Translations under genes and position numbers: made by a program | Assembly (NCBI RefSeq): GCF_965278975.1 | Contig: NZ_OZ257126.1 | Coordinates: 4,278,001-4,342,000 of the forward strand | Source: Ferrovibrio sp965278975 | Lineage (GTDB): Bacteria; Pseudomonadota; Alphaproteobacteria; Ferrovibrionales; Ferrovibrionaceae | DNA: 64,000 nucleotides | Direction: 5' to 3' | The notes under the pieces: model-generated | Told to the model about the DNA's origin: nothing | Databases searched by the model: none | Seen by the model: only the letters and a program-made list of their open reading frames with translations | In this document: positions 26,437 through 37,410 of the stretch, piece by piece | Numbering within the stretch: position 1 is the stretch's first letter | How the letters are laid out: the number at the start of each line of letters is the position of its first letter

Positions 26437-27717
26437 TCAGGCCCGCTTCAGGGCAGCGAGGCCCGGATAGCGCGCGGCGCGGCCGAGTTCCTGCTCGATG
26501 CGCAGCAGCTGGTTGTACTTCGCCAGACGGTCGGAACGCGCCAGAGAGCCGGTCTTGATCTGGCCGCAATTGGTGGCAACCGCGAGGTCGGCAATGGTGC
26601 TGTCCTCGGTCTCGCCCGAGCGGTGGCTCATCACGGCGGTGTAGCCGTTCTTATGCGCCAGTTCGACGGCTTCCAGCGTTTCCGACAGCGTGCCGATCTG
26701 GTTCACCTTGACCAGGATCGAGTTGCCGACGCCCTGCTTGATGCCATCGGCCAGCCGCTTCGGGTTGGTGACGAAGAGATCGTCGCCAACGAGCTGCACT
26801 TTGCCGCCGATGCCATCGGTGAGCAGCTTCCAGCCGGCCCAGTCGTCTTCCGCCATGCCGTCCTCGATGGAGACGATCGGATAGCCCGAAACCAGGTCCT
26901 TCCAGTAGGCGGCCATGCCGGCGGGGTCGAGGGTCTTGCCCTCGCCTTCCAGGTGATACTTGCCGTCCTTGAAGAATTCGGTGGAAGCCGCATCCAGCGC
27001 CAGCATCACATCGACGCCCGGCTTGTAGCCGGCATCGGTGATCGCCTGCATCACGAAATCCAGCGCCGCGCGGGTGGAAGCGAGGTTCGGCGCGAAGCCG
27101 CCTTCGTCGCCGACATTGGTGTTGTGGCCGGCGGCTTTCAACTTCTGCTTCAGGGTATGGAACACCTCGGTGCCCATGCGCAGGCCTTCGGCGAAGCTGG
27201 CGCCGCCCACCGGCATGATCATGAATTCCTGCACGTCGATGGGATTATCGGCATGGGCGCCGCCGTTGATGATGTTCATCATCGGCACCGGCAGCCAATG
27301 CGCCGCGGCGCCGCCGACATAGCGATACAGCGGCAGGTCGGCCTCGTCGGCCGCCGCCTTTGCTACTGCAAGGCTCACACCGAGAATAGCATTCGCGCCA
27401 AGGCGAGCCTTGTTCGGCGTGCCGTCCAGTTCGATCAGGGTGCGGTCGATGCTGAGCTGCTCGGAGGCTTCCAGGCCGGAAATGGCATCGAAGATCTCGC
27501 CGTTCACGGCCGCGACCGCCTTCTGCACGCCCTTGCCGAGATAGCGCTTCTTGTCGCCATCGCGCAGTTCAACGGCTTCATGGGCGCCGGTGGAGGCGCC
27601 CGAGGGCACGGCCGCGCGGCCCGAAGCGCCGCTATCCAGCACCACATCCACCTCAACGGTCGGGTTGCCCCGGCTGTCGAGAATTTCACGCGCCACGATG
27701 TCGCGAATACCGCTCAT
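26437..27717 (-). CDS. eno: Enolase
   Basis: Enolase interconverts 2-phosphoglycerate and phosphoenolpyruvate. The 426-residue product begins MSGIRDIVAREILDSRGNPT and has the loop SGASTGAHEA. The catalytic and metal sites include SIEDGMAEDDW and the C-terminal MSHRSGETEDS. The ATG at 27717 fits the family start; an in-frame upstream extension to 27783 has no family match. It is followed after 5 bp by the small secreted protein. The 218-bp upstream gap (27718-27935) should hold its promoter; I could not define one. Confidence 0.97.
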   Translation of the reverse strand: MSGIRDIVAREILDSRGNPTVEVDVVLDSGASGRAAVPSGASTGAHEAVELRDGDKKRYLGKGVQKAVAAVNGEIFDAISGLEASEQLSIDRTLIELDGTPNKARLGANAILGVSLAVAKAAADEADLPLYRYVGGAAAHWLPVPMMNIINGGAHADNPIDVQEFMIMPVGGASFAEGLRMGTEVFHTLKQKLKAAGHNTNVGDEGGFAPNLASTRAALDFVMQAITDAGYKPGVDVMLALDAASTEFFKDGKYHLEGEGKTLDPAGMAAYWKDLVSGYPIVSIEDGMAEDDWAGWKLLTDGIGGKVQLVGDDLFVTNPKRLADGIKQGVGNSILVKVNQIGTLSETLEAVELAHKNGYTAVMSHRSGETEDSTIADLAVATNCGQIKTGSLARSDRLAKYNQLLRIEQELGRAARYPGLAALKRA

Positions 27718-27935
27718 GTCTGCTGCCCCTGGAAGCTTCGGAAAACCGCGCGAAGGGATAGCCCGCCAGGGCGATTCGGGCAAGGGACGGGCTGCCGCTA
27801 TAGCGGCCCCTGGGCAGATGTTTCCCGCCGCGAAAGCATGGCTCCTCTTCTCTCCCCCGGAAACGGAAAGAGAATATCGCCCCCCGAAATACCATTACTT
27901 TGCGGAATCCGGCCCGGGCTGGCCGCGCCTGCCGG

Positions 27936-28586
27936 TCAATTCCTGGCTTCGCGGATGCTCAGTCGCAGCGAGCCGGTGGGCATGGGCAGGGTCGGAGCAG
28001 CGCCGCCGCCGGAAGTCATCGGCACCATGACGCTGCCGATCATCACAGGCACCATCACCATCGGAGTGGTTACCGCACGAGAATCCTGCTGACCAATGGC
28101 GCCGGCATAGATCACCATATAGCGGGGCTGAAAGTTCTCGGTGTTGATCTGGATACGGGCTTCCAGACCAGCCCCTTCGAACAGACCCTCGCGGGCATAG
28201 CGGAAGGCGGATTGGTCGATGGCCATAATCTGCTGCTTGTTGGCATCCAGAAACAGCACCGATGGATGCAGGATCGGCATATGCTCCTGATATGGCGCAT
28301 AGGCAAAATAACTGCGCAGGCTGAGTACGGCTGGCTTCGGATCAGCCGGCAGCTCATAGGCAGCGATATAGCGATTGCGGCCTAAAACTTCATAAACCGG
28401 CGATGCCGGGGTGATTTCCACAGAGATATTCTGTCCGCTTGGCGCTTTGGCAAAAGGCAGTTCGTCCAGACGCGTGCAGCATGGTTTGGCCGCGTCGAGC
28501 TGCGACACCTGCTGCCGGGCCGTCTCCTGCGTGACACATCCTGCAAGTCCGGCCAGAATCGCAATCAAGGAGAAAAATTGGCGCAT
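27936..28586 (-). CDS. Putative lipoprotein, possibly MalM-like
   Basis: This 216-residue protein has a lipobox LAGLAGC (Cys17). The mature part has a paired-Cys segment KPCCTRLDELPF. A beta-rich region follows (VYEVLGRNRYIAAYELP, LSLRSYF, PSVLFLDANKQQI) that recalls the layout of maltose-operon periplasmic protein MalM. The similarity is by eye and weak, and no maltose genes are nearby. The C-terminus is Gly/Met/Pro-rich. A good ribosome-binding site, GAGGG, precedes the ATG. Outer-membrane or periplasmic anchoring is likely. Confidence 0.75.
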   Translation of the reverse strand: MRQFFSLIAILAGLAGCVTQETARQQVSQLDAAKPCCTRLDELPFAKAPSGQNISVEITPASPVYEVLGRNRYIAAYELPADPKPAVLSLRSYFAYAPYQEHMPILHPSVLFLDANKQQIMAIDQSAFRYAREGLFEGAGLEARIQINTENFQPRYMVIYAGAIGQQDSRAVTTPMVMVPVMIGSVMVPMTSGGGAAPTLPMPTGSLRLSIREARN

Positions 28587-28602
28587 ACAACCCTCAAAGA
28601 AT

Positions 28603-28620
28603 TTATCTCTGCCGAGATAA
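28603..28620. repeat. Perfect hairpin upstream of the lipoprotein gene
   Basis: TTATCTC and GAGATAA flank the loop TGCC, giving a perfect 7-bp stem 17-34 bp upstream of the lipoprotein ATG at 28586 and 47 bp downstream of the kdsA stop. There is no T-tract on the minus strand, so it looks more like an operator or 5' leader hairpin than a terminator for kdsA. Confidence 0.45.
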
Positions 28621-28666
28621 TATCCTCAAGAGTTGCAATCGTCTATCTATGCACGACGTACGGGCG

Positions 28667-29515
28667 TCAATACGCCTTCGCCAGATGGTCGAATTCGAGC
28701 AGCTGCTCCAGCACGGCTTCCATCTGGTCGAACGGCACCATGTTGGGGCCGTCGGAGGGGGCTGAGTCCGGGTCCTTGTGGGTCTCCATGAACACGGCGG
28801 CCACGCCGATGGCGACCGCGCCGCGCGCCAGCACCGGCACGAAGCGGCGGTCGCCGCCCGAGGTGGTGCCGCGGCCGCCCGGCTGCTGCACCGAGTGGGT
28901 GGCGTCGAACACCACCGGACAGCCGGTCTCGGCCATGATCGGCAAGGCCCGCATGTCGTTGACCAGGGTGTTGTAGCCGAAGCTGACACCGCGCTCGCAG
29001 AGCATCACATTGGGATTGCCGACATGGTCGAATTTCTCGACGATGTTCTTCATGTCCCAGGGGGCCAGGAACTGGCCCTTCTTCACATTCACCGGCAGGC
29101 CGGTCTGGGCGGCGGCCACCAGCAGGTCGGTCTGGCGGCAGAGGAAGGCCGGAATCTGCAGCAGGTCGACGCTATCGGCGAGTTGGCCGCACTGCTCGGG
29201 CGAATGTACATCGGTGATGACCGGCAAACCGAGCGTATCGCGGATTTCCTGGAACACCGGCAGGGCGGTTTCCAGGCCGATGCCGCGATTGGAGCGGATC
29301 GAGGAGCGGTTCGCCTTATCGAAGGACGACTTGTAGATCAGGTTGATGCCGAGCTTGTCGGTAAGGTCCTTCAAGCTGCCGGCCATGTCCAGCGCATGCA
29401 TACGGCTTTCCATGGCGCAGGGGCCGGCGATCAGCACCAGCGGCATGTCGTTGCCGATCTGGAATTCGCCAACCTTGACGTGGCGCACGGGGGGCAGGTT
29501 TTCGTCTTTGCTCAT
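28667..29515 (-). CDS. kdsA: 3-deoxy-8-phosphooctulonate synthase
   Basis: KdsA condenses phosphoenolpyruvate with arabinose 5-phosphate to make KDO 8-phosphate for lipopolysaccharide. The 282-residue TIM-barrel has LIAGPCAMES near the N-terminus, YKSSFDKANRSS, RGVSFGYNTLVNDMRA and VFDATHSVQQPGG, all standard for KdsA. A cytosolic product is expected. It indicates a Gram-negative cell with KDO-containing lipopolysaccharide. It lies between pyrG and eno, its usual alphaproteobacterial place. Confidence 0.97.
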   Translation of the reverse strand: MSKDENLPPVRHVKVGEFQIGNDMPLVLIAGPCAMESRMHALDMAGSLKDLTDKLGINLIYKSSFDKANRSSIRSNRGIGLETALPVFQEIRDTLGLPVITDVHSPEQCGQLADSVDLLQIPAFLCRQTDLLVAAAQTGLPVNVKKGQFLAPWDMKNIVEKFDHVGNPNVMLCERGVSFGYNTLVNDMRALPIMAETGCPVVFDATHSVQQPGGRGTTSGGDRRFVPVLARGAVAIGVAAVFMETHKDPDSAPSDGPNMVPFDQMEAVLEQLLEFDHLAKAY

Positions 29516-29599
29516 AGCCCCAATATAGGGGATTCCCGAAATATTTCCATCCGTCCTGCATGGCCATGGAACCGGGAAATTGCATCCCCCTGGTGGCGT

Positions 29600-29916
29600 T
29601 CACCGCGAAGCGGAAAGCACCTGATACAACACCGCAGCCAGCACAGCCGAAAACAGCGGCAGGTACAGTGCAGTCACCGCCATCACGGCACGGCCCTGCC
29701 GCATGGAATAGCCGGCAAATAGCAGGCAGATCATGCAGGCCAGCGGAAGAGCGAGCATGCCGGCCACCCCGAACATCCGGGATATCGCTGACAGCATGTT
29801 GAGGGGGAAAAATGTCGTGCCGCCAGCGCCGCTGCTCACCGCCAGCAGCAGGAAATACGCAAGCAGCAACAGGAAATTCAGCATCAGCCCGAGCGTGAAC
29901 AGCCCAGGCTTGTCCA

Positions 29917-29917
<1 letters not shown>
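29600..29917 (-). CDS. Small membrane protein of unknown function
   Basis: This 105-residue product starts MDKPGLFTLG and has three hydrophobic segments (about residues 7-27, 50-68 and 76-98). There is no recognisable domain. Its ATG overlaps the pyrG stop (TGATG), which argues strongly that it is translated with CTP synthase. A loop between segments one and two holds GAGGTTFFPL. An inner-membrane location is likely, and the function is unknown. Confidence 0.75.
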
Positions 29918-31551
<1,634 letters not shown>

Positions 31552-31650
31552 GGGCGTCCTGTATAATCAAAAGCGGCGGCTGGCGGAAGCCTTGTCCGCA
31601 GCAGCAATCGCTAAATTTAAGTGACGGGTTTAAGCTGCTTTCTCAATCAC

Positions 31651-31968
31651 TTACTGAGAGAGCGGCACGGCCGGGCGGCTCGGCTGGGCGGGCGCCGCCG
31701 GAGCCGAGGTGCCGGGCTGGTCGAGAATCGAGCGCGAACGGGACGGCCCGCCGGCGAGAATCGCCAGGATGATGCTGGTACCGATGAAGCAGGTAGCCAG
31801 GATCGCCGTGGTGCGGGTGAGCAGGTTGGCCTGGCCACGGGACGAGAACAGGCTGCCGCCACCGCCGCCGCCAATGCCCAGCGCGCCGCCTTCGGAACGC
31901 TGCACAAGGATGACGCCGATCAGCGCCACGGCCAGCAACAGGTGCACCACCAGGATAAACGTAATCAT
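31651..31968 (-). CDS. secG: Protein translocase subunit SecG
   Basis: SecG is the small auxiliary subunit of the SecYEG channel. The 105-residue product has two membrane helices (about 3-20 and 53-72) separated by the typical Gly-rich loop with QRSEGGALGIGGGG and SSRGQANLLTRTTA. The tail is Ala/Pro/Ser-rich. It lies between tpiA and pyrG, as in many alphaproteobacteria, 6 bp after the KamA-like gene. Confidence 0.95.
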   Translation of the reverse strand: MITFILVVHLLLAVALIGVILVQRSEGGALGIGGGGGGSLFSSRGQANLLTRTTAILATCFIGTSIILAILAGGPSRSRSILDQPGTSAPAAPAQPSRPAVPLSQ

Positions 31969-31974
31969 CTCGTC

Positions 31975-33051
31975 CTACTCCGCATCGGACCCGGCAAGAG
32001 GCCGTTCCGGCGGGGCTTTTACACCAGCCGCCGCCTGGGGGGAAGCCCCCTCGCCATAGGCGTGGACGCAGCCCCAGGGATCGGAGACCCGCCATTCGCC
32101 GTTTTCGGCCTTTTCCGCATAGAGCGGCCCGACCGGCACCTTGCCATGTCCGCCGGGGATATCAAGGATATAGGTCGGCTGCGCCAGGCCGGAAAGCCGG
32201 CCGCGCAACCGCGCCATCAGCGCCTGCCCCTCTTCCAGCGGCACGCGGAAATGGCTGGTGCCACGGGCGCGGTCGAGATGGTTCAGGTGGTAGGGCTTCA
32301 CCCGCGCGGTCAGCATGGCGCGGAACAGGCCGGAAAGCGCCGCCTCGCTGTCATTCACGCCGCGCAGCAGCACGCTCTGCCCCAGCAGCGGCAGGCCGCC
32401 ATCGGTGAGCAGCGCACAGGCCTGCCGCGCTTCGGCTGAGAATTCCCGCGCATGGTTGGCATGTATCACCACATAGACCGGCTTGGGGCCACGCAGGGCC
32501 TCCACCAGTTCCGGCGTGATACGGCCAGGATCGACCACCGGCACGCGGGTATGGATGCGGATGATGCCGAGATGCGGGATGGCGTTCAACCGCGCGATAA
32601 CATCCTTGAGCCGCCGCGCCGACAGGATCAGCGGATCGCCGCCGGTGAGGATGACCTCGAAAATCTCCGGCCGCGCTGCGATGTAATTCAGCGCCGCATC
32701 CAGTTCGTCGCCGGTGAGGCCCTGGTTGCCGGGACCGACCGTCTCGCGGCGGAAGCAGAAGCGGCAATAGACCGGGCAGACATTCACCAGCTTCAGCAGC
32801 AGACGGTCGGGATAGCGATGCACGATGCCGGGCAGCGGCGAATGTGTTGCATCACCGATCGGATCGGCGAGTTCCTCCGGCGCCTCATGCAATTCGGCGA
32901 TACTGGGATCGAATTGCCGCGCGATGGGATCGGCATCGTCGCAAGGATCGATCAGGGCGCGGATATGGGGCGTCACGGCGACGGCAAACCGCTCGGTCAC
33001 GCGCTTCAGCGCGGCCAGGTCGGAATTGCTGTCGAGTTCGTGCGCGCCCAA
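31975..33051 (-). CDS. Lysine 2,3-aminomutase family radical SAM protein (KamA-like)
   Basis: This is a PLP- and iron-sulfur-dependent radical SAM aminomutase relative of 358 residues. The cluster cysteines are Cys92, Cys96 and Cys99 (CPVYCRFC). The C-terminal DIPGGHGK carries the probable PLP lysine and substrate-binding Asp seen in KamA, which EpmB proteins lack. Cytosolic. The neighbours secG and tpiA give no pathway hint, and no efp or epmA is nearby. Beta-lysine formation for an osmolyte or for EF-P modification are both possible. Confidence 0.85.
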   Translation of the reverse strand: MGAHELDSNSDLAALKRVTERFAVAVTPHIRALIDPCDDADPIARQFDPSIAELHEAPEELADPIGDATHSPLPGIVHRYPDRLLLKLVNVCPVYCRFCFRRETVGPGNQGLTGDELDAALNYIAARPEIFEVILTGGDPLILSARRLKDVIARLNAIPHLGIIRIHTRVPVVDPGRITPELVEALRGPKPVYVVIHANHAREFSAEARQACALLTDGGLPLLGQSVLLRGVNDSEAALSGLFRAMLTARVKPYHLNHLDRARGTSHFRVPLEEGQALMARLRGRLSGLAQPTYILDIPGGHGKVPVGPLYAEKAENGEWRVSDPWGCVHAYGEGASPQAAAGVKAPPERPLAGSDAE

Positions 33052-33056
33052 TGGCT

Positions 33057-33812
33057 TCAGCCCTTTGCCGCGATAATAGGCCAGAAATCAGCCGCCTTGA
33101 GGCTGGCGCCGCCAACCAGTGCGCCATCCACTTCCGCCACTGCCATCAGCGCCTTGGCATTATCCGGCTTCACCGAACCACCATAGAGGATGCGGAAGCC
33201 GGCGCCATCATCGAAACGCGCGCGCAGTTCCTGGCGGATCAGCGCATGCACCTCGGCCACCTGCTCCAGGGTCGGGGTGCGGCCGGTGCCGATGGCCCAG
33301 ACCGGCTCGTAGGCGATCACGGTATTGCTGGCGGAAGCGTCATCGGGCAGCGAGCCGCGCAACTGACCGGCAACAACCTTCAGCGTCTCGCCGCCATCAC
33401 GCTGTGCCAGGGTCTCGCCGAGGCAGACGATGGCAGTAAGGCCGGCGCGGTGTGCCGCCGCCGCCTTGGCCTTCACGGCGGCGTCGGTCTCGCCATGATC
33501 GGTGCGGCGCTCGGAATGGCCGACGATCACCATGCTGGCGCCGGCTTCCTTCAGCATCTCGGCGGCAATGTCGCCAGTATGGGCGCCGCTGGCCTTGGCA
33601 TGGCAATCCTGGCCGCCGACCGCGATGCCGCTGCCGGCGAGCCAGCCGGCAAGTGCTGCAACCAGCGTTGCCGGCGGGCACAGCGCCAGATCGGCCACCG
33701 GCTTTTCGGCCCGCACCCGCTCGGCCAGGGCACGCGCCTCGGCCTCGCCCGCCGCAAGGGCGCCGTTCATCTTCCAATTGCCGGCAATCAGCGGCTTCCG
33801 GGCCTGGCTCAT
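33057..33812 (-). CDS. tpiA: Triosephosphate isomerase
   Basis: TpiA interconverts dihydroxyacetone phosphate and glyceraldehyde 3-phosphate. The 251-residue TIM-barrel starts MSQARKPLIAGNWKMNG (catalytic Lys in NWKMN). It has the catalytic His in VIVGHSERR, the catalytic Glu in AYEPVWAIGTG, and the phosphate loop ILYGGSVKPDN. It is divergent from the ppiD-like gene across a 138-bp gap and is the first gene of the minus-strand series tpiA-kamA-secG-pyrG. Confidence 0.97.
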   Translation of the reverse strand: MSQARKPLIAGNWKMNGALAAGEAEARALAERVRAEKPVADLALCPPATLVAALAGWLAGSGIAVGGQDCHAKASGAHTGDIAAEMLKEAGASMVIVGHSERRTDHGETDAAVKAKAAAAHRAGLTAIVCLGETLAQRDGGETLKVVAGQLRGSLPDDASASNTVIAYEPVWAIGTGRTPTLEQVAEVHALIRQELRARFDDGAGFRILYGGSVKPDNAKALMAVAEVDGALVGGASLKAADFWPIIAAKG

Positions 33813-33950
33813 AAGGGCTCACTCCTGCTCAAAAAAACCGCGTTTCTCTAGCATCTTCCGGGCAAAAGGCAAAGCCCGCACGGCTTGCCCCGCCCCGCCT
33901 CGCCCTTTAGTATCCCGCGACTTTTTAATTTCCCAAGTTTCGGGTGGTAC

Positions 33951-35855
33951 ATGCTTGCACAGATGCGCAAAGGCGCGGGTTCCTGGGTTGCGAAGATTCT
34001 CATGCTGCTGCTGGTGATCAGCTTCGGCGCCTGGGGTATCGGCGACTATGTCCGCAGTTCCAATTCAATCCCGCCGGTGGCCAAGGTCGGCCGGCAGGAG
34101 ATTTCCGCCGCGGAATTCTCCGATGCGCTGCGCCGCGAGAGCCAGCAGCTTTCCCGCCGCCTCGGCACGTCCATGACCCGAGAGCAGATGCAGCAATTCG
34201 GCCTCGACGAGAGCGTGCTGAACGGCCTGATCGCCGCCCGCGCCTATGAGCAGCAGGCGCAGAAGCAGGGGCTCGCCGCCACTGCTGGCGTAGTGCGCGA
34301 CTACATCACCCGGGCCGATGCCTTCAAGGGCACGAACGGCCAGTTTGACCGCCTGCGTTACGATACCTTCCTGCGCAACGAAGGTTACTCCGAAGCTATG
34401 CTGGTGGAACTGGTGCGGCGCGACCTGCTGCGCGAACAGCTTCTCGGCAGCCTGCTCTCCGGCATCGAAGCCGTGCCGACGCTCGCCATCGACAGTGTGC
34501 TGGCCTATCGCCTGGAAACCCGCACGGCGGATTACATCCGGCTCGAAACCGCCAAGCTGCCGGCACCGGCGGCACCCACCGATGCCGAGATCGAGGAATT
34601 CTACAAGGCCAACGCGTCGCGCTTCACCACGCCGGAGCGCCGCGATGTCGCCTGGGTTGCCTTCACCCCGGCAACGCTGGCAGGTGAGATGGCGGTAAGC
34701 GACGAGGAAATCACCGAGGAATACGAGGCGCATAAGAGCGCCTATGTCGAACCCGAGCGGCGCCAGGTGCAGCAGGTGGTGTTCGATAATGAGGAAGCCG
34801 CCAAGGCGGCACGCCAGGCCGTGCTGGGCGGCGAGGATTTCCTCGCCATGGCGCAGCGTACGCGGCAACTCAAGGAAGCCGATACCTCCCTTGGACTGGT
34901 ACAGAAGGAACAGCTGCCGCCCGATCTCTCGGCGCCGGTCTTTGCCCTGGCGCAGCCGGGCGTTGCCGAGCCGGTGAAGAGCGCCTTCGGCTGGCATCTG
35001 TTGCGGGTCACTGCCATCCAGCCGGGCAAGACCACCACGCTTGCCGAGGTGAAGGACCAGCTGCGCCAGCAGGTGGCGCTGCACAAGGCCAGCGATGCGC
35101 TGCTCAAACTGCGCCCGCAGGTGGAGGACATGATCGCCGGCGGTATGCCGCTGGCGGAGATCGCCAAGACGCACAAGGTCACGGTCTCGACCCAGGCCGG
35201 CCTGGATGCGCGCGGCAGCGATGCCGGCGGCAAGCAGATCGAAACCCTGCCGCAGACCCAGCCGGCTTTCCTCACCGAAGCCTTCCAGCTTGCCGAGAAG
35301 GTCGACCCGCTGATCCTCGATCAGAATGATGGCGGTTTCCAGTTGCTGCAGGTGACCGCCGTGCAGCCTTCGGCGCTGAGGCCGCTGGCTGACGTGCGCG
35401 AGCAGGCCAGTGCCGCGGTGACCACCGCGAAGCGCGGCAAGGCCGCCGACCAGATGGCATTGCAGATCGCCGAGCGGCTGCGTGCCGGCGGCGACCTGCT
35501 GAAGGAAGCCCAGGCCCTGAACCTGGTGGTGCAGACCACACCGCCCTTGAGCCGTGGCGGCCAGCCTGCCGACCGCGCCTTCTCGCCCAGCGTGGTGAGC
35601 CTGCTGTTCAGCGCCAAGCAGCCCGGCGAAGTGGCTGTCGGCCCGGCAAGTTCGGGCGGCGATGTGATCGTTGCCCGCCTCAGCCGCATCGTGCCGGCGG
35701 ATATTGCCGCTATGGCGGCGCAGCGTGACCGCACTGGCCAGCAGCTTACCCAGGGCCTCGTCGGCGAACTGGAAGAACGCTACCGCAAGCAGGTCGAAGC
35801 CAGTCTCGGCGTATCGGTCAATGCGGCGGCGCGCCAGCGCGCGGTCGCTTTCTAA
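33951..35855 (+). CDS. PpiD-like membrane-anchored periplasmic foldase
   Basis: This is a SurA_N/parvulin-type peptidyl-prolyl isomerase of 634 residues. An N-terminal membrane anchor (about 12-32, AKILMLLLVISFGAWGIGDY) leaves the rest in the periplasm. A SurA_N-like helical region and a parvulin domain follow, with LVQKEQLPPDLSAPVFAL and SAFGWHLLRVT near residues 320-350. It probably works near the SecYEG exit as a chaperone for envelope proteins. I chose the ATG at 33951, which puts the anchor at the usual place. It is 15 bp upstream of trpE, the standard alphaproteobacterial order. Confidence 0.92.
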   Translation: MLAQMRKGAGSWVAKILMLLLVISFGAWGIGDYVRSSNSIPPVAKVGRQEISAAEFSDALRRESQQLSRRLGTSMTREQMQQFGLDESVLNGLIAARAYEQQAQKQGLAATAGVVRDYITRADAFKGTNGQFDRLRYDTFLRNEGYSEAMLVELVRRDLLREQLLGSLLSGIEAVPTLAIDSVLAYRLETRTADYIRLETAKLPAPAAPTDAEIEEFYKANASRFTTPERRDVAWVAFTPATLAGEMAVSDEEITEEYEAHKSAYVEPERRQVQQVVFDNEEAAKAARQAVLGGEDFLAMAQRTRQLKEADTSLGLVQKEQLPPDLSAPVFALAQPGVAEPVKSAFGWHLLRVTAIQPGKTTTLAEVKDQLRQQVALHKASDALLKLRPQVEDMIAGGMPLAEIAKTHKVTVSTQAGLDARGSDAGGKQIETLPQTQPAFLTEAFQLAEKVDPLILDQNDGGFQLLQVTAVQPSALRPLADVREQASAAVTTAKRGKAADQMALQIAERLRAGGDLLKEAQALNLVVQTTPPLSRGGQPADRAFSPSVVSLLFSAKQPGEVAVGPASSGGDVIVARLSRIVPADIAAMAAQRDRTGQQLTQGLVGELEERYRKQVEASLGVSVNAAARQRAVAF

Positions 35856-35870
35856 GCGGCAGTCCGGCGC

Positions 35871-37391
35871 ATGAAGCTCACGCCCGATTACGCCGCCTTC
35901 GCACAGCGCTACATGGCCGGCGAGGCCCAGGTGCTGTCCACCACGCTGGTGGCGGACCTGGAAACGCCGGTCTCGGCGTTCCTCAAGCTGGGCAATGGCC
36001 GGCCTTTCGCCTCGCTGCTGGAATCGGTGGAAGGTGGCGCGACGCGTGGCCGCTATTCCATCATTGGCCTGAAGCCTGACCTGCTGTGGCGCTGCCGGGG
36101 CGGCAAGGCGGAGATCAACCGCCGCGCCCGCTTCGACGCGGAAAGCTTCGAGCCCTGCCCGGAGCCCGCCCTGCCCGCGCTGCGCCGCCTGCTAGCCGAG
36201 AACCATATCGACCTGCCGCCGCATCTGCCGCCGATGGCCGCCGGGATCACCGGCTATATGGGCTACGACATGATCCGGCTGATCGAGCCGCGCGTGCCGG
36301 ATGCCAATCCCGATACACTCGGCCTGCCCGACGGCCTGCTGATGCGGCCTACCCTGATGGCGGTGTTCGATTCCGTGCTCGACGTCATCACCCTGGTGAC
36401 GCCGGTGCGCCCGCAGGCCGGCATGGATGCCCGCGCGGCCTATAATCTCGCCTCCGAACGCCTCGCCGATGCGGTGAGCGACCTCGACCGTCCGCTCGGC
36501 GCGGTGCGCGACCAGATCGCCGATCTGGAAGCCCTGCCCGAGCCGCAATCGAACATGTCGCCCGAGGACTACATGGCGATGGTGGCGAAGGCGAAGGAAT
36601 ACATCGCCGCCGGCGATATTTTCCAGGTAGTGCTGTCGCAACGCTTCTCGCTGCCCTTCCGGCTGCCGCCCTTCGCGCTCTATCGTGCGCTGCGCCGCAC
36701 CAACCCGTCGCCGTTCATGTTCTACGTCAACCTTGGCGGCCCCTGCCTGGTTGGCTCAAGCCCTGAGATCCTGGTGCGGCTGCGCGACAATACCGTCACC
36801 GTCCGCCCCATCGCCGGCACGCGCAAGCGCGGTGCCACGACCGAGGAGGACAATGCGCTGGCGGCAGACCTGCTGGCCGATCCGAAGGAACTGGCCGAGC
36901 ATCTGATGCTGCTCGACCTGGGCCGCAACGATGTCGGCCGCGTGTCGCAGATCGGCAGCGTGCGTGTCACGCTGCGCAACACCATCGAACGCTACAGCCA
37001 TGTGATGCATATCGTGTCCAATGTCGAGGGCAAGATCCGCCCTGAACTGGACGCGCTGGACGCGCTGTTCGCCGGCTTCCCGGCCGGCACGGTTTCCGGT
37101 GCGCCGAAAGTGCGCGCCATGGAAATCATCGACGAACTGGAAAGCGTGCGGCGCAGTTTCTACGCCGGCGGCGTCGGCTATTTCTCCGCCAATGGCTCGA
37201 TGGACACCTGCATTACCCTGCGCACCGCGCTGGTCAAAGATGGCACCATGTATGTGCAGGCCGGCGCCGGCATCGTTGCCGATAGCGACCCGATGTCGGA
37301 ACATGTCGAATGCGTCAACAAGGCCAAGGCGCTGATGCGTGCCGCCGAGGAAGCCGAACGCTTCGCGCAGGGCGGCAGCCGGGGACAATAA
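35871..37391 (+). CDS. trpE: Anthranilate synthase component I
   Basis: TrpE converts chorismate and ammonia to anthranilate, the first tryptophan-specific step. The 506-residue protein has the N-terminal Trp-feedback motif LLESVEGG. The chorismate-binding domain contains the IAGTRKRG and LDLGRNDVGRVS motifs, with GAPKVRAMEIIDELE and AGAGIVADSDP near the C-terminus. Only 15 bp separate it from the ppiD-like gene, leaving no room for a leader peptide attenuator. The usual followers trpG, trpD, trpC, moaC and moeA are not here. Confidence 0.96.
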   Translation: MKLTPDYAAFAQRYMAGEAQVLSTTLVADLETPVSAFLKLGNGRPFASLLESVEGGATRGRYSIIGLKPDLLWRCRGGKAEINRRARFDAESFEPCPEPALPALRRLLAENHIDLPPHLPPMAAGITGYMGYDMIRLIEPRVPDANPDTLGLPDGLLMRPTLMAVFDSVLDVITLVTPVRPQAGMDARAAYNLASERLADAVSDLDRPLGAVRDQIADLEALPEPQSNMSPEDYMAMVAKAKEYIAAGDIFQVVLSQRFSLPFRLPPFALYRALRRTNPSPFMFYVNLGGPCLVGSSPEILVRLRDNTVTVRPIAGTRKRGATTEEDNALAADLLADPKELAEHLMLLDLGRNDVGRVSQIGSVRVTLRNTIERYSHVMHIVSNVEGKIRPELDALDALFAGFPAGTVSGAPKVRAMEIIDELESVRRSFYAGGVGYFSANGSMDTCITLRTALVKDGTMYVQAGAGIVADSDPMSEHVECVNKAKALMRAAEEAERFAQGGSRGQ

Positions 37392-37410
37392 GCCAGAATC
37401 TGGAGGCAGC

